Shown here in pieces: positions 24,101 to 30,984 of a DNA stretch of 64,000 bases. Below the pieces are notes generated by a model that was given only the letters and a program-made list of their open reading frames with translations, did not search any database and had not been told where the DNA came from. The position numbers were made by a program, and so were the translations under genes. The stretch comes from Sisyra terminalis (Eukaryota > Arthropoda > Insecta > Neuroptera > Sisyridae): positions 10,434,001 to 10,498,000 of the forward strand of contig OY292276.1 of NCBI GenBank assembly GCA_958496175.1, in the 5' to 3' direction. Position 1 is the first letter of the stretch. Each line of letters opens with the position of its first letter.

Positions 24101-25347
24101 TTCGCAACGTTTAAACGACGACAACTTCTACCAGAATGTCGCAACCGGACAGCACGCGGCCTGTCCAGCAAGTCTTGGCAAAGATGCCGGAAGTGTAGGC
24201 GGTTTCAGCTCCAACCAACCCAACCAAGACGCAATGGCCGCCAGTAAAGACCAACCAAACGGCGAAATCGTCAACATAATGCAAGAAAAAGAATATGACA
24301 ACAACGGACCATCAGTAGCCGCCGCCGACACCATACCCGCACAATATTCAATCGAAACCCTCATAATGGCTGTTGTCGTCGGGGCTTTAGTCGCCCTCGT
24401 CGTTGGTTTTATCGCTGGCTACTTCTGTGGCCGAAAGTGCCACAAAGATGAAGACGATAATCTTCCCTATCCCGATACCGAATATGAATATTTCGAACAG
24501 CGACAAAATATCAATCGGTAAGTAAATTGATAAATAATCACAATGGTTTTAAATAACTGTATTTTTTTTTGTTGTAGTATTCAAGCTGAACCAAAATTGC
24601 TTCCTCAAGAAGAGGTCACTTATGCAGAGCCTGTGTTAGTACCTCAACCACCACCAAAGTTGCACTCCCCGAAAAGTACGATGCGAAATAAAGGACCACA
24701 TCAAAATAATGCTGAAACCTTATTCCAATTCCAAACCGATGGAGGGTATAATAACAGAGATGCTTATCGTGGCAGAGATAATTTCGGAACTTTACGTTCC
24801 CACCAGGTTGGTTCTTCAGTAGTTGTAATAACCGACCAGAACGTACACCTTCAACTTATAACAAGAGGCAATGTGTTGAACAATATTTCAACATAGCACT
24901 TTTGTAATATGATTTTTATTCTTCATTTTTAACAAAAATATTGGGTAATCAATAGTAGTCGATTTAGTAGTAGATCAAGGATTTTAGTTTAGGGGGATTG
25001 ATCCCGTTGGTGGAAAGTTTTATTAAAATCAATAATGGAAAACACTAAAACTTAATTAGTACCTTTAGGTCTCAGATACTTAGAGGGTAGTCTACTCGAT
25101 ATTTGAAGAATTTTGGGTACTTAGCAAAATGTGCTGTGTTAAAATAGTTTCAAATATTTTCGGTATTCTTTTACTCTTTTAGAGAAACATTGAAAAGGTT
25201 TAGTTCTGGTCGTTTTAGTTATGCTTCTTTTTTTTTTTGGTTCAGAAACTTATAAAAATGTAACTTTAGCCTCTACTGCAGGGAGACAATTATCGTCGTG
25301 GGGATGGTTTCGCCACCACCAGAAGTGTGAAGAAGGTCTATCTCTGA
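3067..25347 (+). CDS. Sema1a: Semaphorin-1A (transmembrane), 5' part missing
   Basis: This is a cell-surface axon-guidance ligand and receptor that signals through plexin A and also in reverse through its tail. Ten exons join in phase: 3067-3175, 20705-20900, 22737-22841, 22901-22989, 23046-23187, 23248-23596, 23673-23755, 23818-24517, 24578-24806 and 25282-25347, giving 688 residues after a split first codon. In order they encode most of the sema domain (from RNIVYNLTV), a PSI domain (residues about 420-473, ending in the DPYCAWD type core), an Asn/Gln-rich stalk, one transmembrane helix (about 538-560) and a tail ending [10 protein letters not shown]. There is no Ig domain, as expected for class 1. 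The signal peptide and first part of the sema domain lie left of the window or are unrecognised. Introns are 56-76 bp except the 17.5 kb first, the 1.8 kb second and the last. The 17.5 kb intron hosts a FAAH2-like gene on the other strand. The closest alternative is Sema1b; the conserved tail favours Sema1a. Confidence 0.9.
3176..6333. other. Sema1a intron, left part, nothing recognised
   Basis: AT-rich intronic sequence. Short open frames here have no recognisable protein signature and are treated as chance. Confidence 0.5.
6334..7189. mobile_element. 856 bp MITE with long inverted ends and 8 bp duplication
   Basis: The direct flanks are both TGGATAGT (6326-6333 and 7190-7197), an exact 8 bp match. 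The ends are long inverted repeats of roughly 200 bp. For example CTTTGCTCCCAGGAGCTC near 6370 pairs with GAGCCTCTGGGAGCAAAG near 7137, and TTAACTTTAAGATAGTCCGC near 6438 pairs with its complement near 7063. A second paired block lies inside. No transposase is present. An 8 bp duplication fits hAT-type mobilisation. Confidence 0.75.
7369..8107. mobile_element. 739 bp inverted-repeat element flanked by TTAA
   Basis: The left end GGGTGGATCACCGTCAGAA pairs with the right end TTCTGATGGTGATCCACTC. Both ends abut TTAA (7365-7368 and 8108-8111), as in piggyBac-like insertions, although the terminal GGGTGG is not the usual CCC start. The interior holds a 123-codon + strand open frame (7723-8094) rich in Phe and Lys from A/T runs, and an overlapping - strand frame. 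I see no protein family in either and take both as chance. Confidence 0.6.
8108..8714. other. 3' flank of the FAAH2-like gene, nothing recognised
   Basis: AT-rich sequence downstream of the FAAH stop (the gene is on the - strand). It may hold its 3' UTR; no single poly(A) signal stands out. Confidence 0.4.
8715..8816 (-). CDS. FAAH2-like exon 9 with stop codon
   Basis: Acceptor TTTTTCGCTTCAAG, phase 0. It encodes [20 protein letters not shown] and ends [10 protein letters not shown] then TAA. Confidence 0.9.
   Translation of the reverse strand: MVSLPNQDRLCWAVAEELEKAFGGWIPPTGVRI
8715..16642 (-). CDS. Fatty-acid amide hydrolase 2-like (amidase signature family)
   Basis: The likely product is a membrane-anchored serine amidase that hydrolyses fatty-acid amides. 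Nine exons join in phase on the - strand: 16442-16642, 16162-16381, 12223-12446, 11648-11759, 10824-11122, 10662-10763, 9187-9354, 8886-9068 and 8715-8816. They give 536 residues, close to the usual FAAH2 length. An N-terminal hydrophobic stretch (about 16-38) looks like a signal anchor. The triad is visible: Lys134 in GIPVTVKES, Ser211 in GGSSGGE and Ser235 in [11 protein letters not shown]; the two serines are 24 apart as in other FAAHs. The C-terminal [20 protein letters not shown] is also typical. The first ATG at 16642 gives a complete N-terminus; Met7 is a possible alternative start. The gene lies entirely within the 17.5 kb Sema1a intron on the opposite strand. Its introns carry several MITEs, but no exon is broken. 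Confidence 0.9.
8886..9068 (-). CDS. FAAH2-like exon 8
   Basis: Acceptor AAATTACAG, donor CAG|GTAATT. It encodes 61 residues: [37 protein letters not shown] and LPIGIQ, the conserved amidase C-terminal block. Confidence 0.9.
9187..9354 (-). CDS. FAAH2-like exon 7
   Basis: Acceptor TTTTTTTTCTAG, donor AAG|GTACGA. It encodes 56 residues ([20 protein letters not shown] through ELLESFK), phase 0 at both ends. The SLLGLSPY stretch resembles the FAAH2 lid region. Confidence 0.85.
9917..10170. mobile_element. 254 bp MITE, copy 1 (4 bp AATT duplication)
   Basis: The inverted ends of about 40 bp begin CGTTTATTTTGAAAGTG and continue TAAGTCCATTTCAAG. AATT flanks both sides (9913-9916 and 10171-10174). 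It lies in FAAH intron 6. Two further uninterrupted copies have exactly the same length. Confidence 0.85.
10662..10763 (-). CDS. FAAH2-like exon 6
   Basis: Acceptor TTGATTTTAG, donor AAG|GTACCA. It encodes 34 residues ([20 protein letters not shown] through LLESENPK), phase 0 at both ends. Confidence 0.8.
10824..11122 (-). CDS. FAAH2-like exon 5
   Basis: Acceptor AATTTTAG, donor ATG|GTAAAA. It encodes residues 253-352: [30 protein letters not shown] and the segment to SEVKM. Confidence 0.9.
11174..11600. mobile_element. 427 bp MITE with 8 bp TTATTAAT duplication
   Basis: Exact direct flanks TTATTAAT lie at 11166-11173 and 11601-11608. The inverted ends share GCTTGGAACAGGAACGTCGA-like sequence and an inner pair, TACGTATTGTTCACTCGAAT, near 11237 with its complement near 11514. 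The centre (about 11305-11405) is a fragment related to the element at 15363-15587 (AAAATGCAACGTTGCCAAAT). The element fills most of FAAH intron 4. The 8 bp duplication suggests hAT-type mobilisation. Confidence 0.8.
11648..11759 (-). CDS. FAAH2-like exon 4 with nucleophile Ser
   Basis: Acceptor TCTTAATAAG, donor CATG|GTAAGG. It encodes [20 protein letters not shown] then [18 protein letters not shown] 376 bp foldback element begins 27 bp upstream of this acceptor. Confidence 0.9.
11787..12162. mobile_element. 376 bp foldback element with 12 bp duplication (copy 1)
   Basis: ATATTATTCTAG occurs directly on both sides (11775-11786 and 12163-12174), a perfect 12 bp duplication. The left end TCAAAATAAGATTTTTTC is not inverted on the right. 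Inside, TGTGTATACAATATATAAAA at 11826 pairs with its complement ending at 12162. The interior carries ATTGCTTGGCAATCGAAATA. It occupies most of FAAH intron 3, next to the exon 4 acceptor. Related copies lie near 51434, 54386 and 58015. Confidence 0.75.
12223..12446 (-). CDS. FAAH2-like exon 3 with cis-Ser motif
   Basis: Acceptor TATACGGCAG, donor GAG|GTATGT. It encodes residues 141-215: [28 protein letters not shown] and [16 protein letters not shown]. Confidence 0.9.
13290..13543. mobile_element. 254 bp MITE, copy 2 (4 bp AATT duplication)
   Basis: Same family and orientation as 9917-10170 and the same length. AATT flanks it at 13286-13289 and 13544-13547. It lies in FAAH intron 2. Confidence 0.85.
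13950..14180. repeat. Dispersed repeat shared with 54604-54805
   Basis: Shared landmarks are GTGAAGAAAAACCAGTTT, a GGTGTCAAAAACGAT stretch and TCTTCTGTGACGTCACAGTCC, diverged from GTGAGGAAAAACCAATTT, GGGTCTGAAAACGAT and TCTCCTGTGACGTAACAGTTC. The repeat class is unknown. Confidence 0.45.
15363..15587. mobile_element. 225 bp MITE with 8 bp ATATATTC duplication
   Basis: Exact flanks ATATATTC lie at 15355-15362 and 15588-15595. The inverted ends are long: GGCTCATGTGTACTTTAGCA on the left against AAAATACACTTGAGCC on the right, continuing through CCCACAATCTGGCAATGTTG. The element is close to a complete hairpin. A partial relative lies in the element at 11174-11600. It fits a hAT-type MITE. Confidence 0.85.
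16162..16381 (-). CDS. FAAH2-like exon 2 with catalytic Lys
   Basis: Acceptor TTTTTCTTCAG, donor AAAG|GTTAGT. It encodes residues 68-140, including [13 protein letters not shown] and the catalytic GIPVTVKES. Confidence 0.88.
16442..16642 (-). CDS. FAAH2-like exon 1 with start codon
   Basis: It encodes residues 1-67 ([15 protein letters not shown]...EIRKKN) with a hydrophobic anchor, then donor AAC|GTAAGT. Phase 0. Confidence 0.85.
16643..18093. other. Sema1a intron upstream of the FAAH2-like gene
   Basis: AT-rich DNA. The FAAH promoter should lie just right of 16642, but I see no clear core element. No coding signature is seen. Confidence 0.4.
18094..18347. mobile_element. 254 bp MITE, copy 3, inverted (4 bp ATAT duplication)
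   Basis: Same family as 9917-10170 in the opposite orientation, again exactly 254 bp. ATAT flanks it at 18090-18093 and 18348-18351. Confidence 0.85.
18348..20704. other. Sema1a intron, right part
   Basis: AT-rich. Apart from the 180 bp MITE at 19393 nothing is recognised. The end carries the acceptor tract before the 20705 exon. Confidence 0.45.
19393..19572. mobile_element. 180 bp hAT-like MITE remnant
   Basis: The left end CAGGGCCGGTTTTAG and the right end ATCTACCCCTG (inverted CAGGGG) resemble common hAT termini. The flanks AAGAAACC (19385-19392) and ACGAAACC (19573-19580) match at 7 of 8 positions. Confidence 0.5.
20705..20900 (+). CDS. Sema1a: Sema1a exon: sema domain blades
   Basis: The acceptor is TTTATTGCAG and the donor is TCG|GTATGT. 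The exon encodes [10 protein letters not shown], the [13 protein letters not shown] motif typical of semaphorins and [14 protein letters not shown]. It ends in phase 1. Its donor region is duplicated at 22366-22702, where the donor is mutated. Confidence 0.9.
21014..22189. mobile_element. hAT-like element with CAGTGGCGTAGCTA ends
   Basis: CAGTGGCGTAGCTA at 21014 is inverted exactly at 22176-22189, with further GGGGCCC-type similarity inward. The flanks CTTTGATA and CTTTGCTG match at 6 of 8. No hAT transposase is seen; the interior instead holds a mariner-type transposase remnant. Unit 2 of the surrounding duplication provides an approximate empty site. Confidence 0.65.
21196..21840 (-). pseudogene. 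Tc1/mariner-type DDE transposase remnant
   Basis: The longest intact part (21196-21600) encodes 134 codons with [30 protein letters not shown] and a [12 protein letters not shown] tail. These are the second Asp block and the PDL...FFLWG block typical of the IS630/Tc1/mariner group. Upstream, a frame with [13 protein letters not shown] continues to about 21840 but is broken by stop codons, and the N-terminal DNA-binding part is absent. A fragment of the same C-terminal coding region recurs in inverted orientation at about 21818-21905. The element is dead. Confidence 0.7.
22366..22702 (+). repeat. Tandem duplication, unit 2 (donor mutated)
   Basis: The copy of unit 1 begins at TGTCGATATGTATT, the counterpart of the exon end and donor TGTCGGTATGTATT, where GT has become AT. 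It lacks the transposon of unit 1 but has about 70 bp that unit 1 lacks. Unit 2 ends just upstream of the acceptor of the exon at 22737. Confidence 0.7.
22737..22841 (+). CDS. Sema1a: Sema1a exon: sema domain
   Basis: Acceptor TTTTTTACAG, donor ACG|GTAAGA. It encodes [20 protein letters not shown], a classic semaphorin block, and enters and leaves in phase 1. Confidence 0.9.
22901..22989 (+). CDS. Sema1a: Sema1a exon: sema domain
   Basis: Acceptor GAATTTTAG, donor AAA|GTAAGT. It encodes [20 protein letters not shown] through VEYINCGK, the conserved YFFFRE block, and ends in phase 0. Confidence 0.9.
23046..23187 (+). CDS. Sema1a: Sema1a exon: sema domain
   Basis: Acceptor TTTTTTCTAG, donor ATTC|GTGAGT. 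It encodes [16 protein letters not shown], the [16 protein letters not shown] block and PFYFNEI. It ends in phase 1. Confidence 0.9.
23248..23596 (+). CDS. Sema1a: Sema1a exon: sema domain
   Basis: Acceptor TTTTGCAG, donor TTCA|GTGAGT. It encodes the [19 protein letters not shown] block, then the VPDPRPGLC segment and the region up to PIVIRTSF. It ends in phase 2. Confidence 0.9.
23673..23755 (+). CDS. Sema1a: Sema1a exon: sema domain
   Basis: Acceptor CAAATTGTAG, donor ACAG|GTAAGC. It encodes [19 protein letters not shown] followed by TYDVLFIGT, the conserved late-sema block. It ends in phase 1. Confidence 0.9.
23818..24517 (+). CDS. Sema1a: Sema1a exon: end of sema, PSI, stalk, transmembrane
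   Basis: Acceptor AATTGTAG, donor TCG|GTAAGT, 700 nt. It encodes [10 protein letters not shown], the end of the sema propeller, a PSI domain with Cys at about residues 420, 428, 431, 439, 448 and 473, a polar stalk, the helix from about 538 ([17 protein letters not shown]) and the basic stop-transfer CGRKCHK. Confidence 0.92.
24578..24806 (+). CDS. Sema1a: Sema1a exon: cytoplasmic tail
   Basis: Acceptor TTGTTGTAG, donor CACCAG|GTTGGT. It encodes a proline-rich tail, including [15 protein letters not shown], through TLRSHQ. If the donor is not used, the frame runs on to a stop at 24894-24896 and gives an alternative tail. Confidence 0.85.
24807..24896 (+). CDS. Sema1a: Possible intron-retention tail of Sema1a
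   Basis: Directly after the 24806 donor the frame stays open for 29 codons ([20 protein letters not shown]...) to TAG at 24894-24896. The donor GTTGGT is weaker than the other donors in this gene, so retention is possible. The alternative is chance open frame in the intron. Confidence 0.25.
   Translation, partial: VGSSVVVITDQNVHLQLITRGNVLNNIST
24897..25281. other. Last Sema1a intron
   Basis: AT-rich intron ending in CTCTACTGCAG. Nothing else is recognised. Confidence 0.6.
25282..25347 (+). CDS. Sema1a: Sema1a last exon: canonical C-terminus
   Basis: Acceptor CTCTACTGCAG, entering in phase 0. It encodes [20 protein letters not shown] plus Leu, then TGA. This matches the conserved insect Sema1a C-terminus. 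The DNA abruptly becomes GC-rich here and stays so well beyond the stop. Confidence 0.88.
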   Translation, partial: GDNYRRGDGFATTRSVKKVYL

Positions 25348-25530
25348 GAAACAAGCGAGGAGGGCGGGGGCGCCCATCGTAGTATGTCGCGCTTACCTGG
25401 GGCATCGGGAGCAAGGCGTCATCGCCAGGGGGGCTCATCCAGCTCCTCACCCTCGCCCCCCTCGTCCAGTCCATCACCACCACCGAATCCACCATCGGAT
25501 TGCCCACCCAGCTACATTTACCGAGCGTAA
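25345..25530 (+). other. Sema1a: In-frame open extension past the Sema1a UGA (readthrough candidate)
   Basis: Reading through TGA (25345-25347) gives 60 further sense codons before TAA at 25528. They encode a Gly/Arg segment, then a Ser/Pro-rich stretch and CPPSYIYRA. The segment is far richer in G and C than both flanks. Fourteen bases after the stop, GGGCG (25362-25366) pairs with CGCCC (25371-25375) around a GGGG loop. A strong donor-like GC|GTAAGT overlaps the end (25526 onward), so a further exon could also join here. Other frames from the same acceptor close early. Confidence 0.5.
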
Positions 25531-28500
25531 GTCAACACTCAAGAAATCTTCAACAACTAAAGAAGAAAAAAAAAAACAGAAAAAATTTGTTGCACTCTTG
25601 CATTATATGTTAAGCCGAACGAAATCGCAACGTTTCTGTTTGATATAAATAAAAAAAAACCAGAACAGTTTTATCACTGATCTAAAAGTATATAAAATTA
25701 TGTAATACGTATTTCGTGCCACTGTAATCACAAGCAAGTTGCAAACGTACAATATTAGATCAGAGATCTTTTGGATTTAAATTTAAAAAAAAAATGTTTT
25801 ACAAAAGATGAATATATTACCTTTCCTAACGTTAAAGTATAATAACAAATAGTTCCATTTCACCAATATTTTGCTTTAATTTATAAAAAAATAAATAATT
25901 GTAATACAAAACGTATAATTCTAAACTGATATTTACAAATATTATAAGTAACCTAAAGAAAATCCCATATTTAATGAAGCAAGTGAGCTTAAAATAATTA
26001 TTTAAATATAAAATATATAATAAATAGTACAAATCTTAATTTGTATATTTTATTCGTAAGGGTTTTTTCGTTTATGTTTGAGAAAATATTTTTATATCAA
26101 GAATATTTCATTCAGGGATTTATTCATCTTTTGCCAATGCCAATTAAATATATTTAAAACAAAAATATATACATAAAAACAAACCAAATAATATCTGATC
26201 GGTACCCAGCAGCTTTCAGTTAGATTCCTAAAGGGCAATGTTATAGAATTATAAAGTAATTTATATAATTAATATAATAATATATTATTCCAAATTTATA
26301 AAATGAAAAAATATTAAAAGTGCTTCTTATGAATGTGTTTAGATACGTCGGTACATATAATATTATAAATAACAGTTAAAGTTTAGTTGTAGTGTCTTGT
26401 TTAAAGAAAGAATGAAAAAAAAAATAAAAAAAAATACAAGCCGTAGATATTATTTATAACAAAAAAAATAAAATTAATATTATAAAAAAAAAACATTTAA
26501 CAAACAAAAAATATTTAAAATTGTATATTGTGATTAGAATATTTGAGGATATAAGTTAGGATGTAAAAAGATTTTTAAATTTTTTGTCTATTCTGATTCT
26601 TTTTTTTTTAAAAAAATAAGTATTTGATTATTTTTATTAAACTTTTCGAAATAAGAAAAATGAGACGCACATGTAAATATATATTTATTTTCTTTTTAAA
26701 TTTTCATTTGCTCACTCCTTGGTTTATTGATAATGCGTGATGAGTTCCAAAATTGCTACTAAACACTAGAAAAAAAATTGGGAAATTTAAAATTAAGCTC
26801 AAAAAATTAATTTAAAAAAATAATTAATATTGATTTTCTACGGAAGTGATTCAATAAATCTTTGATGAGAATTTTTTTTTTTTTGAAATAAATTTACAAT
26901 TTAGTAGAAAAAAAATTTTAAGTGAAGGACTCCTTTACTGAAAAAACGCACAAAAAACGAATAGTTTATAAACAAAATTCTTCCATTCGAATATTGCATT
27001 AAAATGTTATGTTTCTGGTACAAATTTTAAGAAATGATGTTGGAATTTAATCATAAAATTTTGATATAGAGCTTAATTGTTAATATCAAGAGTAGTTCTT
27101 TAGGGTAGAACTTTATTAAAGCTCGATCTGATTATATAAGTGGAACGATTGAATATTTCTACGTATATTTACCAATGAAATTTCTTTACAAAATTGAATC
27201 AAATTAAGGGCATTTAAGCTTTAAACTTTTGTGGCTAAATCCAAATAAACCTTGGTCTTCAATCTTGAGATTGTATCTTTTGATGATTTAAACCGATTTT
27301 GCGCCAAAAAGCATTTTTCTGTTTATTTTCAAGTCAATATGAGAGTGAGAGATTAATATTTGGTGAATTCAAAATGTAAAGGATTTGAATTTTACTTAAG
27401 CCCACTTTGGATTGTCTTGTTACATTTGTTACCTTGATATCTTCTTCATTAAAGCGTCGTAATAATAAATTGGTAACATGAGGAAGATAATGTATTAATT
27501 AGTGTTCATTTCTACCGAAACTTGGAACCAGACCAATAGAAGTTCTATTGAAAATTCTACGAAAAACATTTTAGAATTCATAAAATTTTTGAGTTTTTTT
27601 TTAAATTTTCCAATTTTTTCATCTCTAAAAATAAAAATATTGAAACATTCGGAGAGATCATTAAGATCTCATTGATTACATATTCCCCGAAAATCCATGC
27701 ATTTATACTTATGTAAATATGTAAGACTGATCAGTTTAATGAAAACCGAAAAGAAAAATTTTACATTTCACGGAAATCATGTCCAATGTTTAACATCACG
27801 CCATTTGCCATGTCTCTACAGTACAAAGTTCTGGAAATTTTCCACGAACATTTCTTTAGGTTTAAGTTTTATTTTTTTTTTTTTTTGGTTTTAAAATCAG
27901 TATCAGCTTAGTTGTGTTATTTTATAATTTTATTAATGCTAATTTAAACAAAATCTCTTTGTATTGTTAAAATTCGATGAGGCGTCGCATTATTATAATT
28001 GTAATAATAACGGTGCAATTTTTTATTCTAAAATTAGACCTTTAAACAGTATGTAAATTTAGACGCCCGTAAAAAATGATAAATTTTTCCCAGAATAGAC
28101 TGTTGCTACTTTGTAATTAATATTTTATTACACTTTCATAAAAAGGAAAAATTGATAAGAAGAATAAAAAAAAATGATTTGATAGTTTGTACGGTATCGC
28201 TTTAGTGATTCATAATATTCAAAAATCGTTGTAAATAATTAATGAGGAATACATTAGTGTCTGATTCTAAATTCTTTGAAAGTTTTAAAATTACGCCAAC
28301 AGGTATACTAGTCAATGATTGAATGCTGTTTTGTCAAACTTTTTTAAGTACAGAGTTTATTTATTTTATTATATTAAAATAATTATTGATAATTAATTAC
28401 AATAGAAATATATTATAACATTAAGATTTTTATAAAACTTATATAGTCTAACCCAACGTCAATGATATTATTTATAGAAATTTATAAATACACCATTTAG

Positions 28501-30984
28501 ATTAGACCATAGCGGTTACATTATGGAAAAATAACGCAGAGCCAGTTTTGAAAATTAGACTCAACTTCTAAAATTATTCAACCGATTTTGTTATATATTT
28601 CAGTACTAAACCAACGTTTTTTTTCTTTTTCATCACAAAACTTATACAATGGAATGAAAAATATTGAATAAAACTGAAATGTTTCAGACCTGTTTTTTCA
28701 ATTAACTACGTTGAAATAGTTTTAGTTGATTTGCTTTACCTAATAATAAAACTCAATTTATATAACTTATATTAAACAGCTAGAATTTAAAACTGTAAAT
28801 AAACATATAGTTTTACATTAAAGACTTGATAATTATTTAATAGAAATATTTAAAAAAAAAAATATTTGTACGGTGCAGTTCAGCTTCTTCCTATTGACAG
28901 TGCCCAGTAAAGCATACGCCATTTCTATAAAAGAAAATATTTAATAAAGGTTGTATTGTTTCGCTAAGTATTTTGTACTGTCGCTATCGTTTTTCATGTT
29001 ATAATTAAAAAGAAAGTGAATAGTGATTATAAAAGTATATTTAAAAAAAAAGTATATATTAAATACCGTAACTCTTAAGGGATGTAGTTTAAGAGAAATA
29101 TAGAAAAGCAGCCGAGTGGCGAATTACTTAGTTTTTTAAAACATTTGGAATATTTGATTGTAGTTTCATATAATTAAAAATATTCATATTGTGACCGAAA
29201 TTCAATTCTAAATATCTATTTATATTTATTTTTTTTGCACTTTTTTTTGATAGTAAAGTTGGTTGAGGATCCAGAACTTTGGGGGAGTTTGACCTCGCTA
29301 AGAGTAATTTTCTTGAAATTAAGTATAAAAAAACATACAAATTTGATTTGCCGAAATGGCTCAGATTCTTTTAGTGAGGTTTAAGCTTTAACGCCAACAT
29401 CTGGATCCACTACTGATGATAGTGATTTTGAATATCAACAGTAAATAATAATAGTAAAGTATGACTTGTTAACGTATAGACTGACAAATTTTCAATAAAA
29501 ATACTTTACTCATTATTAAATATTCAATTGAAATCCATTATTTCCAAATACATTCGATTTAATTGAGGGTAGGGGTTGTTGCAAAAACCTTTACTTAAAG
29601 TATATTCTTAAATCAAAGATTTAGATCATAGATTAGGGTTACATTGACGTACAAGATTTTTAATAAATCGAAAAATTGTCGAAACTCTTTTACCTATACA
29701 TTATTGAACATCTTTCTGGCAAATAATACCACTGTAACCCTAATCGATAATCTAAATAAAGTAATAGAAATTTCAATTTCCATTATTCAAGTCACAAATG
29801 ATCAGTTATCGAAAAACTTGTTTTTTATAAAATCGCTCAACACTTTTTCAGTTTGAACTCAATTTCTCAATAATTTATATTATATAGTGATATTTAACTC
29901 CAAATACTTATGTTATTTACGAGAAAAACGTACCAAAATGTAGTTAGATAACTTATTTTTGCAAATACTGGGAAACGAATAATGAACGGTGTTTGATTCT
30001 GGAGGATATTTTGCGCTTTGGTAGCGACTAAAAATTTAAAAAAAAAAATGTACTCAAATGTATGATTTAACAAACGAAAAGTTACATCATTAGTTCACTC
30101 AATTTAATTAGGCTATGCTTTAAATAGTTTTAACAATAAATACATATATTATATTAATAATAGAGAAAACTTTCGATCAAGTGCGATAAAAAATTAAAAA
30201 TATATTTGATACATCGTTTCAGTTCCAATTGATTTATACATTTACAAATTTTTCAAGTGAATTACACAAAAAATGACCATTTAAAAAAACATTAACGTAC
30301 ACACATTTTTGAATGTCTTTTTTATGCGTTTGTCATCAAATCTATTCACTCGTTACAGATAATTTTGAGACTTTGAAATTTTTAAATTTATCATAACGAG
30401 AGCATTGTAATTGTATAAAGACAAGAACAAAAAAAAAATGTTATTTGTATTAGAACGCTCTACTCTTTGGACAAAACAAATTATTATATATTATAATTAT
30501 TATATTGTAATATCATATAGCTAAGTTAAAATTATCTTAGAAGATATGTATTCTTCAAATAGTAATAAAAAAAAAGTGTTAAAAGTGTTAAGACCTCTGT
30601 AATTTGTTATTTTTCTCTTCTCTTATCTTATATCACATTCCAATAAAATCTTCAATTATTAAAATACATTTGTGTTATATTTGATGAAACAAATCCTTTA
30701 AATATAATAAAATTTCTGCTTTTCAGAACATCATACTAACAGCCAATTTCCAAGTCCAACCAATTGGTTCATCAAATACAACTTCTATATTCATTTGGCC
30801 ATCTATGTAAAAACTTATATGCAAACAGTAATTTATAAATTTTACCCTATTACGGCTACTACGGTAAAGTTTTTGCACGAATTTACTCATGCTAAAAAAT
30901 TTTTCGTCAAAAAAATCCGTGGGTTAACCATCATTGATTTTTCACGAAAATCGTCCTCAAAAAAAATTTTTTACGATGCCAGAT
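25531..30984. other. AT-rich intergenic DNA 3' of Sema1a
   Basis: Very AT-rich with many A and T runs. The first part probably holds the Sema1a 3' UTR; an AATAAA occurs near 25647 among many similar motifs. No exon, tRNA or clear transposon is recognised. Near 30893-30955 a stretch is repeated in inverted orientation at about 31117-31185, just inside the palindrome edge. Confidence 0.5.

Noticed and set aside
24128..24364. 78-codon - strand frame
   Set aside because: Antisense shadow of the Sema1a PSI/stalk exon.
25250..25507. 85-codon - strand frame opposite the Sema1a last exon
   Set aside because: It is the antisense shadow of the GC-rich Sema1a exon and its extension.
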